Origin: Myxococcales bacterium | GTDB lineage: Bacteria; Myxococcota_A; Bradymonadia; UBA7976; UBA1532 | NCBI GenBank assembly: GCA_947488215.1 | Contig: CANLBD010000002.1 | Span: 1-49,523, forward strand | DNA: 49,523 nt | Reading direction: 5' to 3' | In this document: piece after piece, positions 1 through 9,971 of the stretch | Layout: every line of letters starts with the position of its first letter | Position numbering within the stretch: the stretch's first letter is position 1 | Program-made: the position numbers and the translations under genes | The notes under the pieces: model-generated | What the model was told of the DNA's origin: nothing | The model's input: only the letters and a program-made list of their open reading frames with translations | Database searches by the model: none

Positions 1-222
1 CCCGAGGCCGCCTGAGGTGATGCACAGCTCGGCCCGCGCGGCGATGTCTCTGAAGGCCTCTGCCACGTCTTCGAGGCGGTCGCGCACGGTCACGCGGCGG
101 GCCACGCGGAGGCCAAATGGGTCGAGCGCGCGACCTACGCGCGCCGCGTTGCCATCGACGGTGAGCCCATCGAGCAGTTCGTCACCGATCGTCAGCAGTT
201 CGATGTGCATGGGTGGGCTCAT
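1..222 (-). CDS. CinA-like / molybdopterin-binding (MoaB/Mog-like) domain protein, N-terminus only; continues beyond window start
   Basis: Reverse complement from ATG at 222 reads MSPPMHIELLTIGDELLDGLTVDGNAARVGRALDPFGLRVARRVTVRDRLEDVAEAFRDIAARAELCITSGGLG with no stop to base 1. It matches the CinA N-terminal pattern (IGxELLxGxxxxxNA...TGGLG). Absent from the ORF track because it is incomplete. Confidence 0.85.
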   Translation of the reverse strand, partial: MSPPMHIELLTIGDELLDGLTVDGNAARVGRALDPFGLRVARRVTVRDRLEDVAEAFRDIAARAELCITSGGLG

Positions 223-371
223 TCCCGGGGGCTCGTCACTTACTGAAACACCTGAACATCTGTCAAGCGGCGTCGCGGCGTTGCTCAAAATGGCACGGCT
301 CCCTACCATCGGGCCGCGTCGGCGGACAAGGCCCGGGTCAGGGCAGCGCGCGCCGTCGACAGGGGGGCACC

Positions 372-2738
372 ATGGAGTTTCCGCAGCCGTTCGGGAAGTA
401 CACGCTCGTTCGCCCGCTCGCCTCGGGGGGAATGGCCGAGCTCTTCTTGGCCCATCAGGCCGGGGCGGGGGGGGTCGAGAAAGAGGTCGTCGTCAAGCGA
501 TTGCTCGCGAGCCACGCGGAGAACGTGGACTTCGTGAAGATGTTTCTCGACGAGGCCCGCATCGCGGCGCGCCTGACGCACCCGAACATCGCGCAGATCT
601 TCGAGCTGGGCGAATACGATGGGCAACACTACATCGCGATGGAGTATGTCCCCGGCGTCGACCTGCGGCGGATGTGCTCGCAGGGCATCGCCGCAGGAGA
701 CTTCCTGCCCCTGCAGCACGCGCTGCGGGTCATCGTCGACGTCTGTGACGCTCTCGCGTACGCACACGGGCGCTCGGACGCCGACGGCGCGCCCCTGAGG
801 ATTGTTCATCGAGACATCTCGCCCACGAACGTGCTGGTCACGCTCGAGGGGGGAGTCAAGCTCGTCGACTTTGGCATCGCGAAGGCCAGCAACAACCTCG
901 CCGTCACCCGGACAGGCCAGATCAAGGGCAAGTTCGGCTACATGTCGCCGGAGCAGGTCGCGGGCGGCGTCGTGGACGCGCGCTCCGATGTCTTCGCCGT
1001 GGGCATCAACTTGTACGAGCTCACGCTCGGCCGCCGCCTCTTTCGGGGCGAGTCAGAGGTTGAAACCCTCAACGACATCGAGAACGCGCGGGTCCCGCGG
1101 CCGACCTCGATCAGCCCCGACTATCCGGCCGGCCTCGAGCGCGTCGTGATGAAGGCGCTCGCGCGTTCGCCCGATGACCGCTACCCGTCCGCACGTGCGC
1201 TTCAGGCCGACCTCGAAGAGGTCATGGCGCAGTTGGGTCCGCGGTCGACGCGCGCGACGCTCGCGCTCTATGTGCAGAGCCTGTTCCCCTCGGGCGTTCT
1301 CCCTGACCTGCGACCTGCGCCCCGCGCGGCGACCGGTGGAGGCGTGGGGGTCTCGCTGACGCCGAACCTCACGATGGAGCCCTCAATCGACGAGCTGATC
1401 GCGGTCGAGGCCTCGGGCATCGCGCCCAGGCCCGCGGCGCCGCGCGCGCGACCGCCCGCGCTCCCCAGCGACTTCACGCCGTTCTCTCTGATGCCGAGCG
1501 ATGTCCAAGCGACCCGCGGGATTCCGGCGCAGAGCTCGTCAGTCTTGCTGCGGCCGGCGCCCCCAGACGCACCCCTCAAGGTGAGCGAGGTCGACGAGGC
1601 GGAGATCATCGTTCGGCGTCCGTCCCGGTATCGGAACCTGGCCCTGATCGGTCTGCTCTTGGTCGCGGCGGTCTTCGGCCTGCGCGCGCTGTTCTCCGAC
1701 GAGGCGAGCGATCCCAAGGCGCGCCTCGACTCGCCCGTCTCGCTGGCGCGCTCGCTCCCGACCGCGCCACCCACCGCGCCGCTCGCGGTCATCACCGCGC
1801 CGCCGACTGAGGCGCCGCGCCTCGCAATCCTGCGCCTTGAAACCACGCCGCCCGGGGCCCGCATCGTCGTCAACGGCAACATCCTGAACGCAACGACGCC
1901 CGCCTCTCTTCAGACGCTCGCGGGTGCGCCCTCGACTGTGCGATTCCTGCTGGCCGGCTACAAGCCGTTCGAGACGCGGGTCACGCCGACCACCGACGGC
2001 ACCGATGTGCGTGTATCGCTTGAGCGTGGCAAGCCCGAGACGGCGGGTCTGCGAATCGAGTCGTCGCCGCCGGGGGCGACGCTCTCGATGAACGGGGTGC
2101 CCGTCGGCGCCACGCCTGTGCATCTTGAGAAGGTCGCCGCCGGCGTCGGCCTGACGCTGCGACTCGAGAAGCCGGGCTACGCGCCGCACGTCGTCCTCTT
2201 CTCTCTCGTAGCAGGAGAGTCGCGAGAGATCGCGCTCGCGCTGCAGGCCGAGAGCGGGCCGCGGACGTCGTCCGTGCTGAACATCGAGTCGATCCCGCTC
2301 GGCGCCGACGTGCGCGACGTCCTCGTCGACGGCGGTAAGGCCTCGCTCGGAAAGACCGGGGCGGACCCCGTCAAGTACACCCGCCCGGTCGACGGCCACG
2401 CGCGATTGCGCGCCTCGCTGCCCGGCTACCCGGACGTCGAGGCGGACGTTGACCTGAAGCAGCCCTCCTACACGCTGTACCTGCGCTTCCCGCCAAAGAA
2501 GGCGGCCTTTGGGCAGCTCTCGGTCGGCGGTGTCGCCGGCCTGACGGTCTACGTCGGCCCCGACGAGGTCGGCGTCACGCCGCTCAAGGCGCTCAAGCTC
2601 GAGGCGGGCGAACACGACGTCGTGCTCATGGAGCCGGCGACGGGGGCCCGCGTCGAGGCGAAGGTGCGCGTCGACGCGGACAAGGTGGTCACGCGCACCG
2701 CAGTGCGCGAGGGGCCGGCGACGCTGCGGCTGCAGTAG
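372..2738 (+). CDS. Membrane-anchored Ser/Thr protein kinase with C-terminal PEGA-type repeats
   Basis: MEFPQPFGKYTLVRPLASGGMAELFLA; HRDISPTNVLV, DFGIAKA; single TM (LALIGLLLVAAVFGL); repeated 'ESSPPGATLSMNGVPVGATPVHL' PEGA units. ATG 372 is the likely start rather than 213. Confidence 0.93.
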   Translation: MEFPQPFGKYTLVRPLASGGMAELFLAHQAGAGGVEKEVVVKRLLASHAENVDFVKMFLDEARIAARLTHPNIAQIFELGEYDGQHYIAMEYVPGVDLRRMCSQGIAAGDFLPLQHALRVIVDVCDALAYAHGRSDADGAPLRIVHRDISPTNVLVTLEGGVKLVDFGIAKASNNLAVTRTGQIKGKFGYMSPEQVAGGVVDARSDVFAVGINLYELTLGRRLFRGESEVETLNDIENARVPRPTSISPDYPAGLERVVMKALARSPDDRYPSARALQADLEEVMAQLGPRSTRATLALYVQSLFPSGVLPDLRPAPRAATGGGVGVSLTPNLTMEPSIDELIAVEASGIAPRPAAPRARPPALPSDFTPFSLMPSDVQATRGIPAQSSSVLLRPAPPDAPLKVSEVDEAEIIVRRPSRYRNLALIGLLLVAAVFGLRALFSDEASDPKARLDSPVSLARSLPTAPPTAPLAVITAPPTEAPRLAILRLETTPPGARIVVNGNILNATTPASLQTLAGAPSTVRFLLAGYKPFETRVTPTTDGTDVRVSLERGKPETAGLRIESSPPGATLSMNGVPVGATPVHLEKVAAGVGLTLRLEKPGYAPHVVLFSLVAGESREIALALQAESGPRTSSVLNIESIPLGADVRDVLVDGGKASLGKTGADPVKYTRPVDGHARLRASLPGYPDVEADVDLKQPSYTLYLRFPPKKAAFGQLSVGGVAGLTVYVGPDEVGVTPLKALKLEAGEHDVVLMEPATGARVEAKVRVDADKVVTRTAVREGPATLRLQ

Positions 2739-2758
2739 CCCGCGTCAGCGGCGGCCGG

Positions 2759-4156
2759 TCACTCGACGATCACGAACTCGACGCGGCGGTTGGCTTCCTT
2801 GCCCTCGTCCGTCGCGTTGTCCGCGATGGGCTTATCGGGGCCGAAGCCGACGGCCTCGAGGCGGGCGTCCTCGACGCCCTTCGACACCAGGTACTTCTTC
2901 ACCGCGTCCGCGCGCTTCTGCGAGAGCTGGGTGTTCTTCTTGGCCTTGCCGACGTTGTCGGTGTGGCCCTCGACGCGGACCTTCTTGATGCGCGGCGTCG
3001 CGACCAGCACGGCCGAGACCTGGTCGAGCAGGGCGAAGCTCTTGGCGTCGATGGCGTCCTTGCCGGTCTTGAAGAAGACCTTCTCGAGGATCTCGATCTT
3101 GGCCTCGGTCAGCTTGACCTTGCCCTCGTCGGGGCAGCCGTCGGTGTCGTCGACGCTGTTGATGATCTCCGCCTGGTCAGGGCACTTGTCCGTCGCGTCG
3201 AGGATGCCGTCCCGGTCGTTGTCCTTGTCGGGGCAGCCGTCCGTGTCCTCGAAGTTGTCCTTGTCCTCGGCGTCGGCGGGGCACTTGTCGGCGGCGTCGG
3301 CGATGCCGTCGGCGTCGTTGTCCTCGGGGCAGCCATCTTCGTCCTGGAAGCCGTCCTTGTCCTCGGCCTCGTTGATGCACTTGTCGACGTCGTTCTTGAT
3401 GCCGTCGCCGTCGTCATCGAGGTCGGGGCAACCGTCGTCGTCGCGGTCGCCGTCCTTGTCCTCGGCCTCGTTGATGCACTTATCAGCCTGGTCGAGGACG
3501 CCGTCGGCGTCGTTGTCCGTCTCGGGGCAGCCGTCCTCGTCCTTGAACTGGTCCTTGTCCTCGGCCTGCGTGACGCACTGGTCACCGCGGTTCGGGATGC
3601 CGTCCCCGTCGATGTCGTAGTTGCCGCCGAGCTGCAGGTCGAGGCCGACCGTGGCCGCGAAGTGAGCGTACTCATCGGTCGCGGGCGCGTCCGGGCTGAA
3701 CCAGCCGCGGAAGTCGAGGCGCACGCCCACGAGGTCCGTGATGAAGTACTTCGCGCCGACCCCGATGTTGTGTGCGAACTCGAGGTCATCGACCTTCACA
3801 AAGCCGGCGCCCGCCGTCAGGTAGGGCACGAGCGGGCCGTCCGCGAGGTGGACGAGGGCGTTCAGGCCGAACTGGTGCGCGGTCTTGTCCTCTTCGGACT
3901 TCGCGGCGCCGGTCTGCGGGTTGGCGCGCGTCGTGAGCTGCGTGAGCACGAGGGTGTAGTTCGCCTCGACGCCGAAGACGCGGTTCACGTTGAAGCCGAC
4001 GCCGCCGCCGAAGGTGGGGCCGTTGTCGAGGACGCCGTCGCCCTCCCAGAGACCACCGTTCAGGTGGAGTTCGACGCTCGAGGGTCGAACTTGAGCGAAC
4101 GCGGGCTGCGCCGCGCCCAAGACCAAAAGGGCTGCGAGTGGGGTCTTGCGAATCAC
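2759..4156 (-). CDS. OmpA-family outer-membrane protein: beta-barrel, thrombospondin type-3 Ca-binding repeats, C-terminal OmpA peptidoglycan-binding domain
   Basis: Signal peptide after GTG 4156 (VIRKTPLAALLVLGAAQPAFAQ); repeated D-x-D-G-x-x-D-x-x-D-x-C 'DNDADGVLDQADKCINEAEDKDG' units; C-terminal VRVEGHTDNVGKAKKNTQLSQKRADAVKKYL. Confidence 0.93.
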   Translation of the reverse strand: MIRKTPLAALLVLGAAQPAFAQVRPSSVELHLNGGLWEGDGVLDNGPTFGGGVGFNVNRVFGVEANYTLVLTQLTTRANPQTGAAKSEEDKTAHQFGLNALVHLADGPLVPYLTAGAGFVKVDDLEFAHNIGVGAKYFITDLVGVRLDFRGWFSPDAPATDEYAHFAATVGLDLQLGGNYDIDGDGIPNRGDQCVTQAEDKDQFKDEDGCPETDNDADGVLDQADKCINEAEDKDGDRDDDGCPDLDDDGDGIKNDVDKCINEAEDKDGFQDEDGCPEDNDADGIADAADKCPADAEDKDNFEDTDGCPDKDNDRDGILDATDKCPDQAEIINSVDDTDGCPDEGKVKLTEAKIEILEKVFFKTGKDAIDAKSFALLDQVSAVLVATPRIKKVRVEGHTDNVGKAKKNTQLSQKRADAVKKYLVSKGVEDARLEAVGFGPDKPIADNATDEGKEANRRVEFVIVE

Positions 4157-4297
4157 GTGACTCACTTTCTCTTGAACGACCGTGAAGAAGGTTCGGGTAA
4201 GGGTCGACCGCACGGGCGCCCGACCTTGGCACGCTGCGACCTGCTAACAATGGCCATTCGGGGTGTCAAGGGCAGCGCGGCGCGAAGGGCGGCGGCG

Positions 4298-4326
4298 TTG
4301 ACACATGGGGTCCGCGCTCCTACGGT
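4298..4326 (+). promoter_or_regulatory. Candidate sigma70-type promoter for the 4355/5689 lipoprotein pair
   Basis: TTGACA (4298-4303), exactly 17 bp spacer, TACGGT (4321-4326), 28 bp upstream of the ATG at 4355. Confidence 0.5.
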
Positions 4327-4354
4327 CTGAGGAGTCTCTCGCCCCGAGGTCTTG

Positions 4355-5692
4355 ATGCGATGCACCTTCCCGCGCGGCGGCCACGCCGCCCTCGCGCTGG
4401 CTCTGGTCTTGGGCTTCGGCGGTTGCGCGCCCCAAGCGCCTGAGCCCACGCTGCCCGCGCCTCCGACGCAAGCCTCGACTGTGCAAGTCACGTTGCAAAG
4501 CGCGCCCCTCGCGGGTCTCGACGTCCCGCACGGCGTCGTCGCGTTCGGCGGCACCGGTGGGGTGCGCGCGTTGCTTGAGGCGGTGGCCCGCCTCGAAGGG
4601 CAAGGGGCGACGACCGGCGCGCAGCGCACGACGGCGCTCGACGCCCAACTCCAAGCTGCGCTCGGACTCGGCCGCGCCGACCTCTTTGACTGGACGCGCC
4701 CCGCCCGGTTGGTTGCCGTCGACATCCCCGCTGCCGACGCGGTGGGCGGCGCGACTGTCGGCCTGGCGTTGGTGCTGGGCGTGCGAGACGCCGAGGCCTT
4801 TACGGCCGCGCTGCCGTCCGACCGCAGCACGCGTGAAGGGGGGAACGCACTGGCGTGGACGCCGCGCCCCGGCGCGCCTCTGCGGCTCTTCGCGAACTTC
4901 CTGAGAGGGCGCGTGGTCCTCACCACCCATCCCGGTCTTTTCGGTCGCTACGGCGAGTTCGTTGACCGCGTCCTCGAGGCCCAAGTGCGCGTCGGCTTCG
5001 AGGCGATTTTGCCGATCGCGCGGGAGAGCGACGGCGCCGCGCTCATCGAGACCGCCCGCGCGCTGCACCTCGACGAGCGATGGGCGCTTGGGCTCGTTGC
5101 GCTCACTCGGCCGGCGCTGCCGGATGTCGAGTCGCTCTCGCTTCGGCTCGACCCCCGCGACAATGACCTCAACGTGCGCGTGGCCTGGGCGCCGCGGCCG
5201 GGTGGCCCGCTCCCGAGCGCGTGGGCTGCGGCCCTGCCCGCGACGCGGATGCGCGTCCACCCGCCCGCAGCGGGCGGGGGAGACACCCTGTGGACGGTCG
5301 CTGGGCCCCGGCAACTCCAAGTCGCGCGCGCAGCGCTCGGCGCGAGCGCCGGGCCCGCATCGGCGCTCGGTGACCTCGTGCGTTCGACGCACACCGCCAT
5401 GGCAGACGCCCTCGCTGCTGCGGCTCAGGGGAGCCCGCGCGAGGGCGAGCGCGTCCTGATACGTGAGCGCGCTCCAAGCGCGGGGTGGCGGGAGCACACG
5501 CAGTCCGCGTCGCCCACACACCCTGCACCCGCCGACACGGCGCTTGCCGCGTTCGGTGGCCCGGGTGCGCTCGGCGTGGCGCGACTCTCGGCGGCGAACG
5601 CAGCGGTCACGCTCGCGGTCACTGTGGATGCGGGACAGCTCGTCTTGAGCGCGCGTGTTGCGCCGAACGATCCAGAGCGCGCACCGCGGTGA
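4355..5692 (+). CDS. Predicted lipoprotein of unknown function
   Basis: MRCTFPRGGHAALALALVLGFGGCAPQ lipobox; ATG 4355 (track start 4352 is TTG). Ends in GTGA overlapping the next start. Confidence 0.8.
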   Translation: MRCTFPRGGHAALALALVLGFGGCAPQAPEPTLPAPPTQASTVQVTLQSAPLAGLDVPHGVVAFGGTGGVRALLEAVARLEGQGATTGAQRTTALDAQLQAALGLGRADLFDWTRPARLVAVDIPAADAVGGATVGLALVLGVRDAEAFTAALPSDRSTREGGNALAWTPRPGAPLRLFANFLRGRVVLTTHPGLFGRYGEFVDRVLEAQVRVGFEAILPIARESDGAALIETARALHLDERWALGLVALTRPALPDVESLSLRLDPRDNDLNVRVAWAPRPGGPLPSAWAAALPATRMRVHPPAAGGGDTLWTVAGPRQLQVARAALGASAGPASALGDLVRSTHTAMADALAAAAQGSPREGERVLIRERAPSAGWREHTQSASPTHPAPADTALAAFGGPGALGVARLSAANAAVTLAVTVDAGQLVLSARVAPNDPERAPR

Positions 5693-7221
5693 GACGCGCG
5701 GCGCGGCTCTCGCTCTTCGTCGCGCTCGCGCTCAGCGGCTGTGGCGCGGTCGGCCCGACGAGGACCTCAGGGGGCTTGTCGGCGTCCGACCCGCTCCCGG
5801 CCGACGTGCTCATCTTCGCGGGTGTGCGCGACCTGGGGCGGGTCCTGGACGACGCGACCGCGCTCGTGCGCGCGTCCCGCCCCATCGCGGACCTCGCGGC
5901 CGTGGCTCAACTCGCGGCCACGGCAGTGGAGCCGAGCTTCGACTTGCGCGCACCCGCGCGCTTCGCTTTGCTGGGACCGCAGGCGGGCACGCGCGCCTGG
6001 GTCGTCGTCGCGCGGACACGGCCCGATCGGCCGCCGCCGCCCATGGACTTCGAGCGGCGCGCTCTCGGGCAGCGCGCGGTGTGGGTCGCGCGGGGCGGCA
6101 CCGGTGAGGTCGTTCTCACGAACGCTCCAGATTGGGTCACCGCGCACCCGAGCACCCTCGCCGCGGTCGCGCGGGTGCAATGGTCTCTGGACGCCGAGGT
6201 GCGCGTCTCTGGTCGCTTCGCGCGCTGGTGGGTGCGCGGCGCAGAGACCCCGAGCGCCTCGCGCCTCACCTCGATGCGTTGCCCCGGAGGCGCGTGTGAC
6301 GACGAAGGCGAAGGCCTCGCGACCCTGTCCTTGATGCGGGGCGCAGCCAGCGCAGTCCTCGAGCAGGCCGAGAGCGTCGGCTTGGGGCTGTCCCTCGGTC
6401 AGGAGCCCGTGGTGGTCGAGGGCCGCGTCTATGCCTCGGCAGGCACGCCCCTTGATGCTGTGACGCGGGGCGTCTTCACGCTGCCGCTCGACCGGTTGCG
6501 CGAAGTCCCTGTGGGCGCTCAGGCGGCGCTCGTGACCGACCTCTCAGGGCCTGCGTGGTCGCCCGCGCGCGAGGCGGCCGCCGCGCTCTTCGGGAGCCGG
6601 GCGCCGGGTCAGGGGGGCGCACCCGCCTGGGCAGCGTTCGGGCGGAGTTTGCTCGGCCGTGTATCCCTCGCGCTGCTCGCCACACCCGGGGGGGAGGAGC
6701 CGACCCTCTTGATGACCCATCGGCTTGAGACTCAGGCGGACGCGCTGCGTCTCTTCGAGGCGCTCGGTGAGGGCGCGTTGCCCCCGATCGAGCGACGATT
6801 GGGCGCGCACGACGTTCGTCGCATGGTGGGCGCTGATGGCGCGGGCGTCACGGAGATGGTCCACGCGGGTGAACGGGCCTACGTCGCGATGGGCGGCTGG
6901 GCGAGCGGCGTGCTCGACGCGGTCCTGGGCGGCTACTGGACGGATGCTGGGGCCTCGACTCGCGTTCGTGAGGCTTTCGAGGCGAGACCCGCTGGGACGT
7001 TCGCCTTCGGCTACTTGGACCTGCCGTCCATCGTCGGGGACGCGCTCGATGCGCCGGCGCCCACGAGCGAGGCGATGGCAGCGCCGTGTGTCTTCACCGT
7101 GCGGACCGAGGCATCGTCCGGACACGGCGGCGCGCTGACTCTCCGCGCCGCTGTCCCGAGAGCACAAGTCCAGCGTGCGCTGGTCAGGGACATCCCGCTC
7201 GAGGCCCCGCTCGACCTCTGA
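5689..7221 (+). CDS. Predicted lipoprotein of unknown function, apparent paralog of the upstream gene
   Basis: GTG 5689 in 4-bp GTGA overlap; VRRAARLSLFVALALSGCGAVG lipobox; shared pattern with the upstream protein. Confidence 0.78.
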   Translation: MRRAARLSLFVALALSGCGAVGPTRTSGGLSASDPLPADVLIFAGVRDLGRVLDDATALVRASRPIADLAAVAQLAATAVEPSFDLRAPARFALLGPQAGTRAWVVVARTRPDRPPPPMDFERRALGQRAVWVARGGTGEVVLTNAPDWVTAHPSTLAAVARVQWSLDAEVRVSGRFARWWVRGAETPSASRLTSMRCPGGACDDEGEGLATLSLMRGAASAVLEQAESVGLGLSLGQEPVVVEGRVYASAGTPLDAVTRGVFTLPLDRLREVPVGAQAALVTDLSGPAWSPAREAAAALFGSRAPGQGGAPAWAAFGRSLLGRVSLALLATPGGEEPTLLMTHRLETQADALRLFEALGEGALPPIERRLGAHDVRRMVGADGAGVTEMVHAGERAYVAMGGWASGVLDAVLGGYWTDAGASTRVREAFEARPAGTFAFGYLDLPSIVGDALDAPAPTSEAMAAPCVFTVRTEASSGHGGALTLRAAVPRAQVQRALVRDIPLEAPLDL

Positions 7222-7232
7222 GCGCGCAGGCG

Positions 7233-9389
7233 CTAGGGCTTCGTCGGTGGCCAGGTGGTCGGCGCAGGCGCGAAGCGCAGGTCGAGGGGGCGCGCCGCTG
7301 ACCACTGCTCGGTCGGCAGGTGCCCCCGGGTGTGGAGCAGGTCGAGCAGACGCTGCATCCAGGTTCTGTAGTACTCCTTGGTCTCGCCCGCCTCGAACTG
7401 CGCGTAGTGGCGTCTCGGGCCGGGCAGCAGCCTCACGAGCCACGCGACCTCGACCGGCGTGAGCTCGGCAGGGCGCTTATCAAAATAGTGCCGCGCCGCG
7501 TCGCCAATACCGAACAGGTGCGGGCCGAACTCGACCACATTGAGGTACAGCGTGATGAGCTCGTCCTTCGAGAAGGTCTGCTCCATCAGCCACGCCACGA
7601 TGACCTCCTCGAGCTTTCGGGAGAGCGTCTTGTGCCGATTCAAGAAGACGTTGCGCGCGAGCTGCATCGTCAGGGTCGAGCCGCCGCGCGCGAACCGGCC
7701 CCGCTCAAGGTTCGTGGCCAGCGAGCCTCGCAGGTGCAGCAGGCTGACGCCTTTATGGTTCCAGAAGCCGCCGTCTTCTTGCGTGACCACCGCGACCGGC
7801 AGGAGCGGCACAATCTGGTCGAGCGGTGTCCAACGTTCGCTGTTCGGGCCCGTTTCGCGCCGAATGACTTCGCCGTTGGGCATCTCGAATCGGGTCACGA
7901 AGCGGTCGCGGAGCCGATCGAAGTCGATGGCTGAGTTCATGCGCGTGACCTTCAGGTCGTCTAGGCGCGCCGAAACGTCAAAGACCGTATCGTCGGGTCG
8001 CTCGACATCGAGGGCGATGCGCGCCGATAAAGAGGCCGTCCCGATGGCCCGCAGCGGCTGTAGGTGCGGCAGCAGACCGGGGGGGAAGGCAGAGACGAGC
8101 TGCTCCGCAGTGACGCGGCCCGTCGCGACCTCGGCGGAGACCTTGCGGAGCTGAGGCGCGGCTTCGACGCTCGCCTTCATCAAGACCTCGGTCTGCCCGA
8201 GCCCGAGGACGACGTCTTCCAAGGTCAGCGCGTAGACCCGGCTCGGCGCAACGGGGGTCGGCACCGACCAGCCGAGCGTCGCGCGGCCACTCGCGGAGAG
8301 CGCATAAGGCCCTACGCGGTCATCCGCGATCGCGCGGTGGTCGACAACCAAGTCAACCCACCGAACGTCGCCGTCGAGCCGTATCGTGCGCGCGTCGAGA
8401 TCAACCTCGAGCGTTGCCCGCCCGGTCACGCTCCCCTCGAGCGCATCGCTCACGGGCTTGAGCGCCATATCGGCTACGGCCGCAGACAGCGACGCGCCGT
8501 GCCGCCCCGCGGTCCCTGTGGCCTCGACTCGCCCGCCGCCGGGCAAGGTCAGCGTGGCCACGAGGGGCCTCCGGCCTTGGGCGTCTGCCTCGACTTCAGT
8601 CTCTGCGTCCACCAAGAGCCCGTCAGCGAGCGGGGCTGCGAACGCGGGCAGACCATCGCCCTGCAAGCGCGCGCCACCGACGCGGACCTTGCCTTGAGGC
8701 CTGAGCCACTCGGCGCGTCGAACGCCGACCGCCACCCCCTCGGCGAGGGGGAGGGCGAGGGGACGCTCGCAGTCCACGGACGTGACCGCCATCGAGGCCT
8801 CGACGCGGCACACGCCGGTATCGGGCACCTCGCCGCGCCAGGTCACGGACCCCGCGCCGTCGGTCGACAGGTCGCCCCGGAGATCAGACACGCGAAACGC
8901 GCCCGCGGTGTCGGTCACTCGGCCGCCTTCGAACACGATGCGCCGCGTCGGGCTGGGGTCTCGAGCCTCAGGCGTGGGGTCGCGCGGACGCTCTCGGAGG
9001 GGCCGAACAGCCTCGACCACTGCGCGCCCGAAGCCTCGCAAGGACCCATCACTCGTCACGGTGAGGGACGGCGCGACGACGTGCGCTGTCCGCGGCGTGC
9101 GGGGGCCGAGCACCGCGTCCCGCAGGGTCACCTCGGCGTCGAGTGACTCGGCGGCCAGGTGCGGGCCGAGCTGCAAACCGGTCAATCGTGCGCTCAGCGC
9201 GCCGGTCACCTGAATCTCGCTGGCGCTCATCGGGAGCCCGAGGCGCTCACCCATCGCTGCGAGCCGCGCCTCGAGGGCGGCGCGCACGAGCGGCCCATGC
9301 GCGAACCCACCCGCTGCAAAGACACCGAGGCAGACCAAGGCGACTTTGAGCCCGCGGGGGAGCGGGCGGCGGCGGCTGGGAGCGCTCAT
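7233..9389 (-). CDS. Monofunctional peptidoglycan glycosyltransferase (GT51) with a large N-terminal AsmA-like region and no transpeptidase domain
   Basis: N-terminal TM; GT51 motifs QEDGGFWNHKGV, RGGSTLTMQLARN, RKLEEVIVAWLMEQTFSKDELITLYLNVVEFG. About 470 aa of repetitive beta-type sequence precedes the catalytic domain. Confidence 0.85.
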   Translation of the reverse strand: MSAPSRRRPLPRGLKVALVCLGVFAAGGFAHGPLVRAALEARLAAMGERLGLPMSASEIQVTGALSARLTGLQLGPHLAAESLDAEVTLRDAVLGPRTPRTAHVVAPSLTVTSDGSLRGFGRAVVEAVRPLRERPRDPTPEARDPSPTRRIVFEGGRVTDTAGAFRVSDLRGDLSTDGAGSVTWRGEVPDTGVCRVEASMAVTSVDCERPLALPLAEGVAVGVRRAEWLRPQGKVRVGGARLQGDGLPAFAAPLADGLLVDAETEVEADAQGRRPLVATLTLPGGGRVEATGTAGRHGASLSAAVADMALKPVSDALEGSVTGRATLEVDLDARTIRLDGDVRWVDLVVDHRAIADDRVGPYALSASGRATLGWSVPTPVAPSRVYALTLEDVVLGLGQTEVLMKASVEAAPQLRKVSAEVATGRVTAEQLVSAFPPGLLPHLQPLRAIGTASLSARIALDVERPDDTVFDVSARLDDLKVTRMNSAIDFDRLRDRFVTRFEMPNGEVIRRETGPNSERWTPLDQIVPLLPVAVVTQEDGGFWNHKGVSLLHLRGSLATNLERGRFARGGSTLTMQLARNVFLNRHKTLSRKLEEVIVAWLMEQTFSKDELITLYLNVVEFGPHLFGIGDAARHYFDKRPAELTPVEVAWLVRLLPGPRRHYAQFEAGETKEYYRTWMQRLLDLLHTRGHLPTEQWSAARPLDLRFAPAPTTWPPTKP

Positions 9390-9473
9390 TGGCCGCATCG
9401 TGCCTCAGGCGCGCCGAAAAATGTGAATCGTCGACAGTTGAACCGAGCGCGTCGCGGTGGCACACGTCGCCGC

Positions 9474-9971
9474 GTGGCTGACAAGAACTACATCAGCGCT
9501 CCGGGCGCTGCGCGCCTCCGAGCGGAATTCGACCATCTGGTGACCACCGAGCGCCCGCGCGTCGTCAACCAGGTCGCTGCGGCTGCCGCCGAGGGCGACC
9601 GCAGCGAGAACGCCGAATACATCTACGGCAAGAAGCGCCTGCGTGAGATCGACCGTCGGCTTCAGTGGCTCGACAAGACGCTCGACGCCCTCGAGGTGGT
9701 TCCCACGCCGACGAGCGCTGAGGTCGTGGTCTTCTTGTCATGGGTCCGCATCGAGGACGAGCGTGGCCGCGAGCAAGTCCTGCGGATCGTGGGCCAGGAG
9801 GAGACGGACGCCAAGCGTGGGCACATCTCTTGGCGCTCCCCCGTGGGCCGCGCGCTGCTGAAGCGGCGCGTCGACGATACGGTCCGCGTGGAGACACCGG
9901 GCGGCGTCGTGGAGTGGACTCTCACGGAGATTGCGGTTGAGCGGCCCGCGGGCGCAGCGGCCGAGGGTTAG
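9474..9971 (+). CDS. greB: Transcription elongation factor GreB
   Basis: VADKNYISAPGAARLRAEFDHLVTTERPRVVNQVAAAAAEGDRSENAEYIYGKKRLREIDRRLQWL...SPVGRALLKRRVDDTVRVETPGG; GTG 9474. Confidence 0.92.
   Translation: MADKNYISAPGAARLRAEFDHLVTTERPRVVNQVAAAAAEGDRSENAEYIYGKKRLREIDRRLQWLDKTLDALEVVPTPTSAEVVVFLSWVRIEDERGREQVLRIVGQEETDAKRGHISWRSPVGRALLKRRVDDTVRVETPGGVVEWTLTEIAVERPAGAAAEG

Noticed and set aside
294-309. Possible sigma54 promoter (TGGCAC...) upstream of the kinase
   Set aside because: TGGCAC is present but no GC/TTGC element at the required spacing.
17-748. 243-aa plus-strand ORF
   Set aside because: First part is antisense to the CinA-like N-terminus, second part is out of frame with the kinase; composition is Arg/Ser-rich.
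3177-3560. Repeated DNA resembling an independent repeat array
   Set aside because: Explained by protein-level thrombospondin type-3 repeats in the OmpA-family gene; units vary at nucleotide level and there are no CRISPR-like spacers.
2963-4330. 455-aa plus-strand Val/Leu-rich ORF
   Set aside because: Antisense of the OmpA/TSP3 gene; composition mirrors reverse-complemented Asp/Gly repeats.
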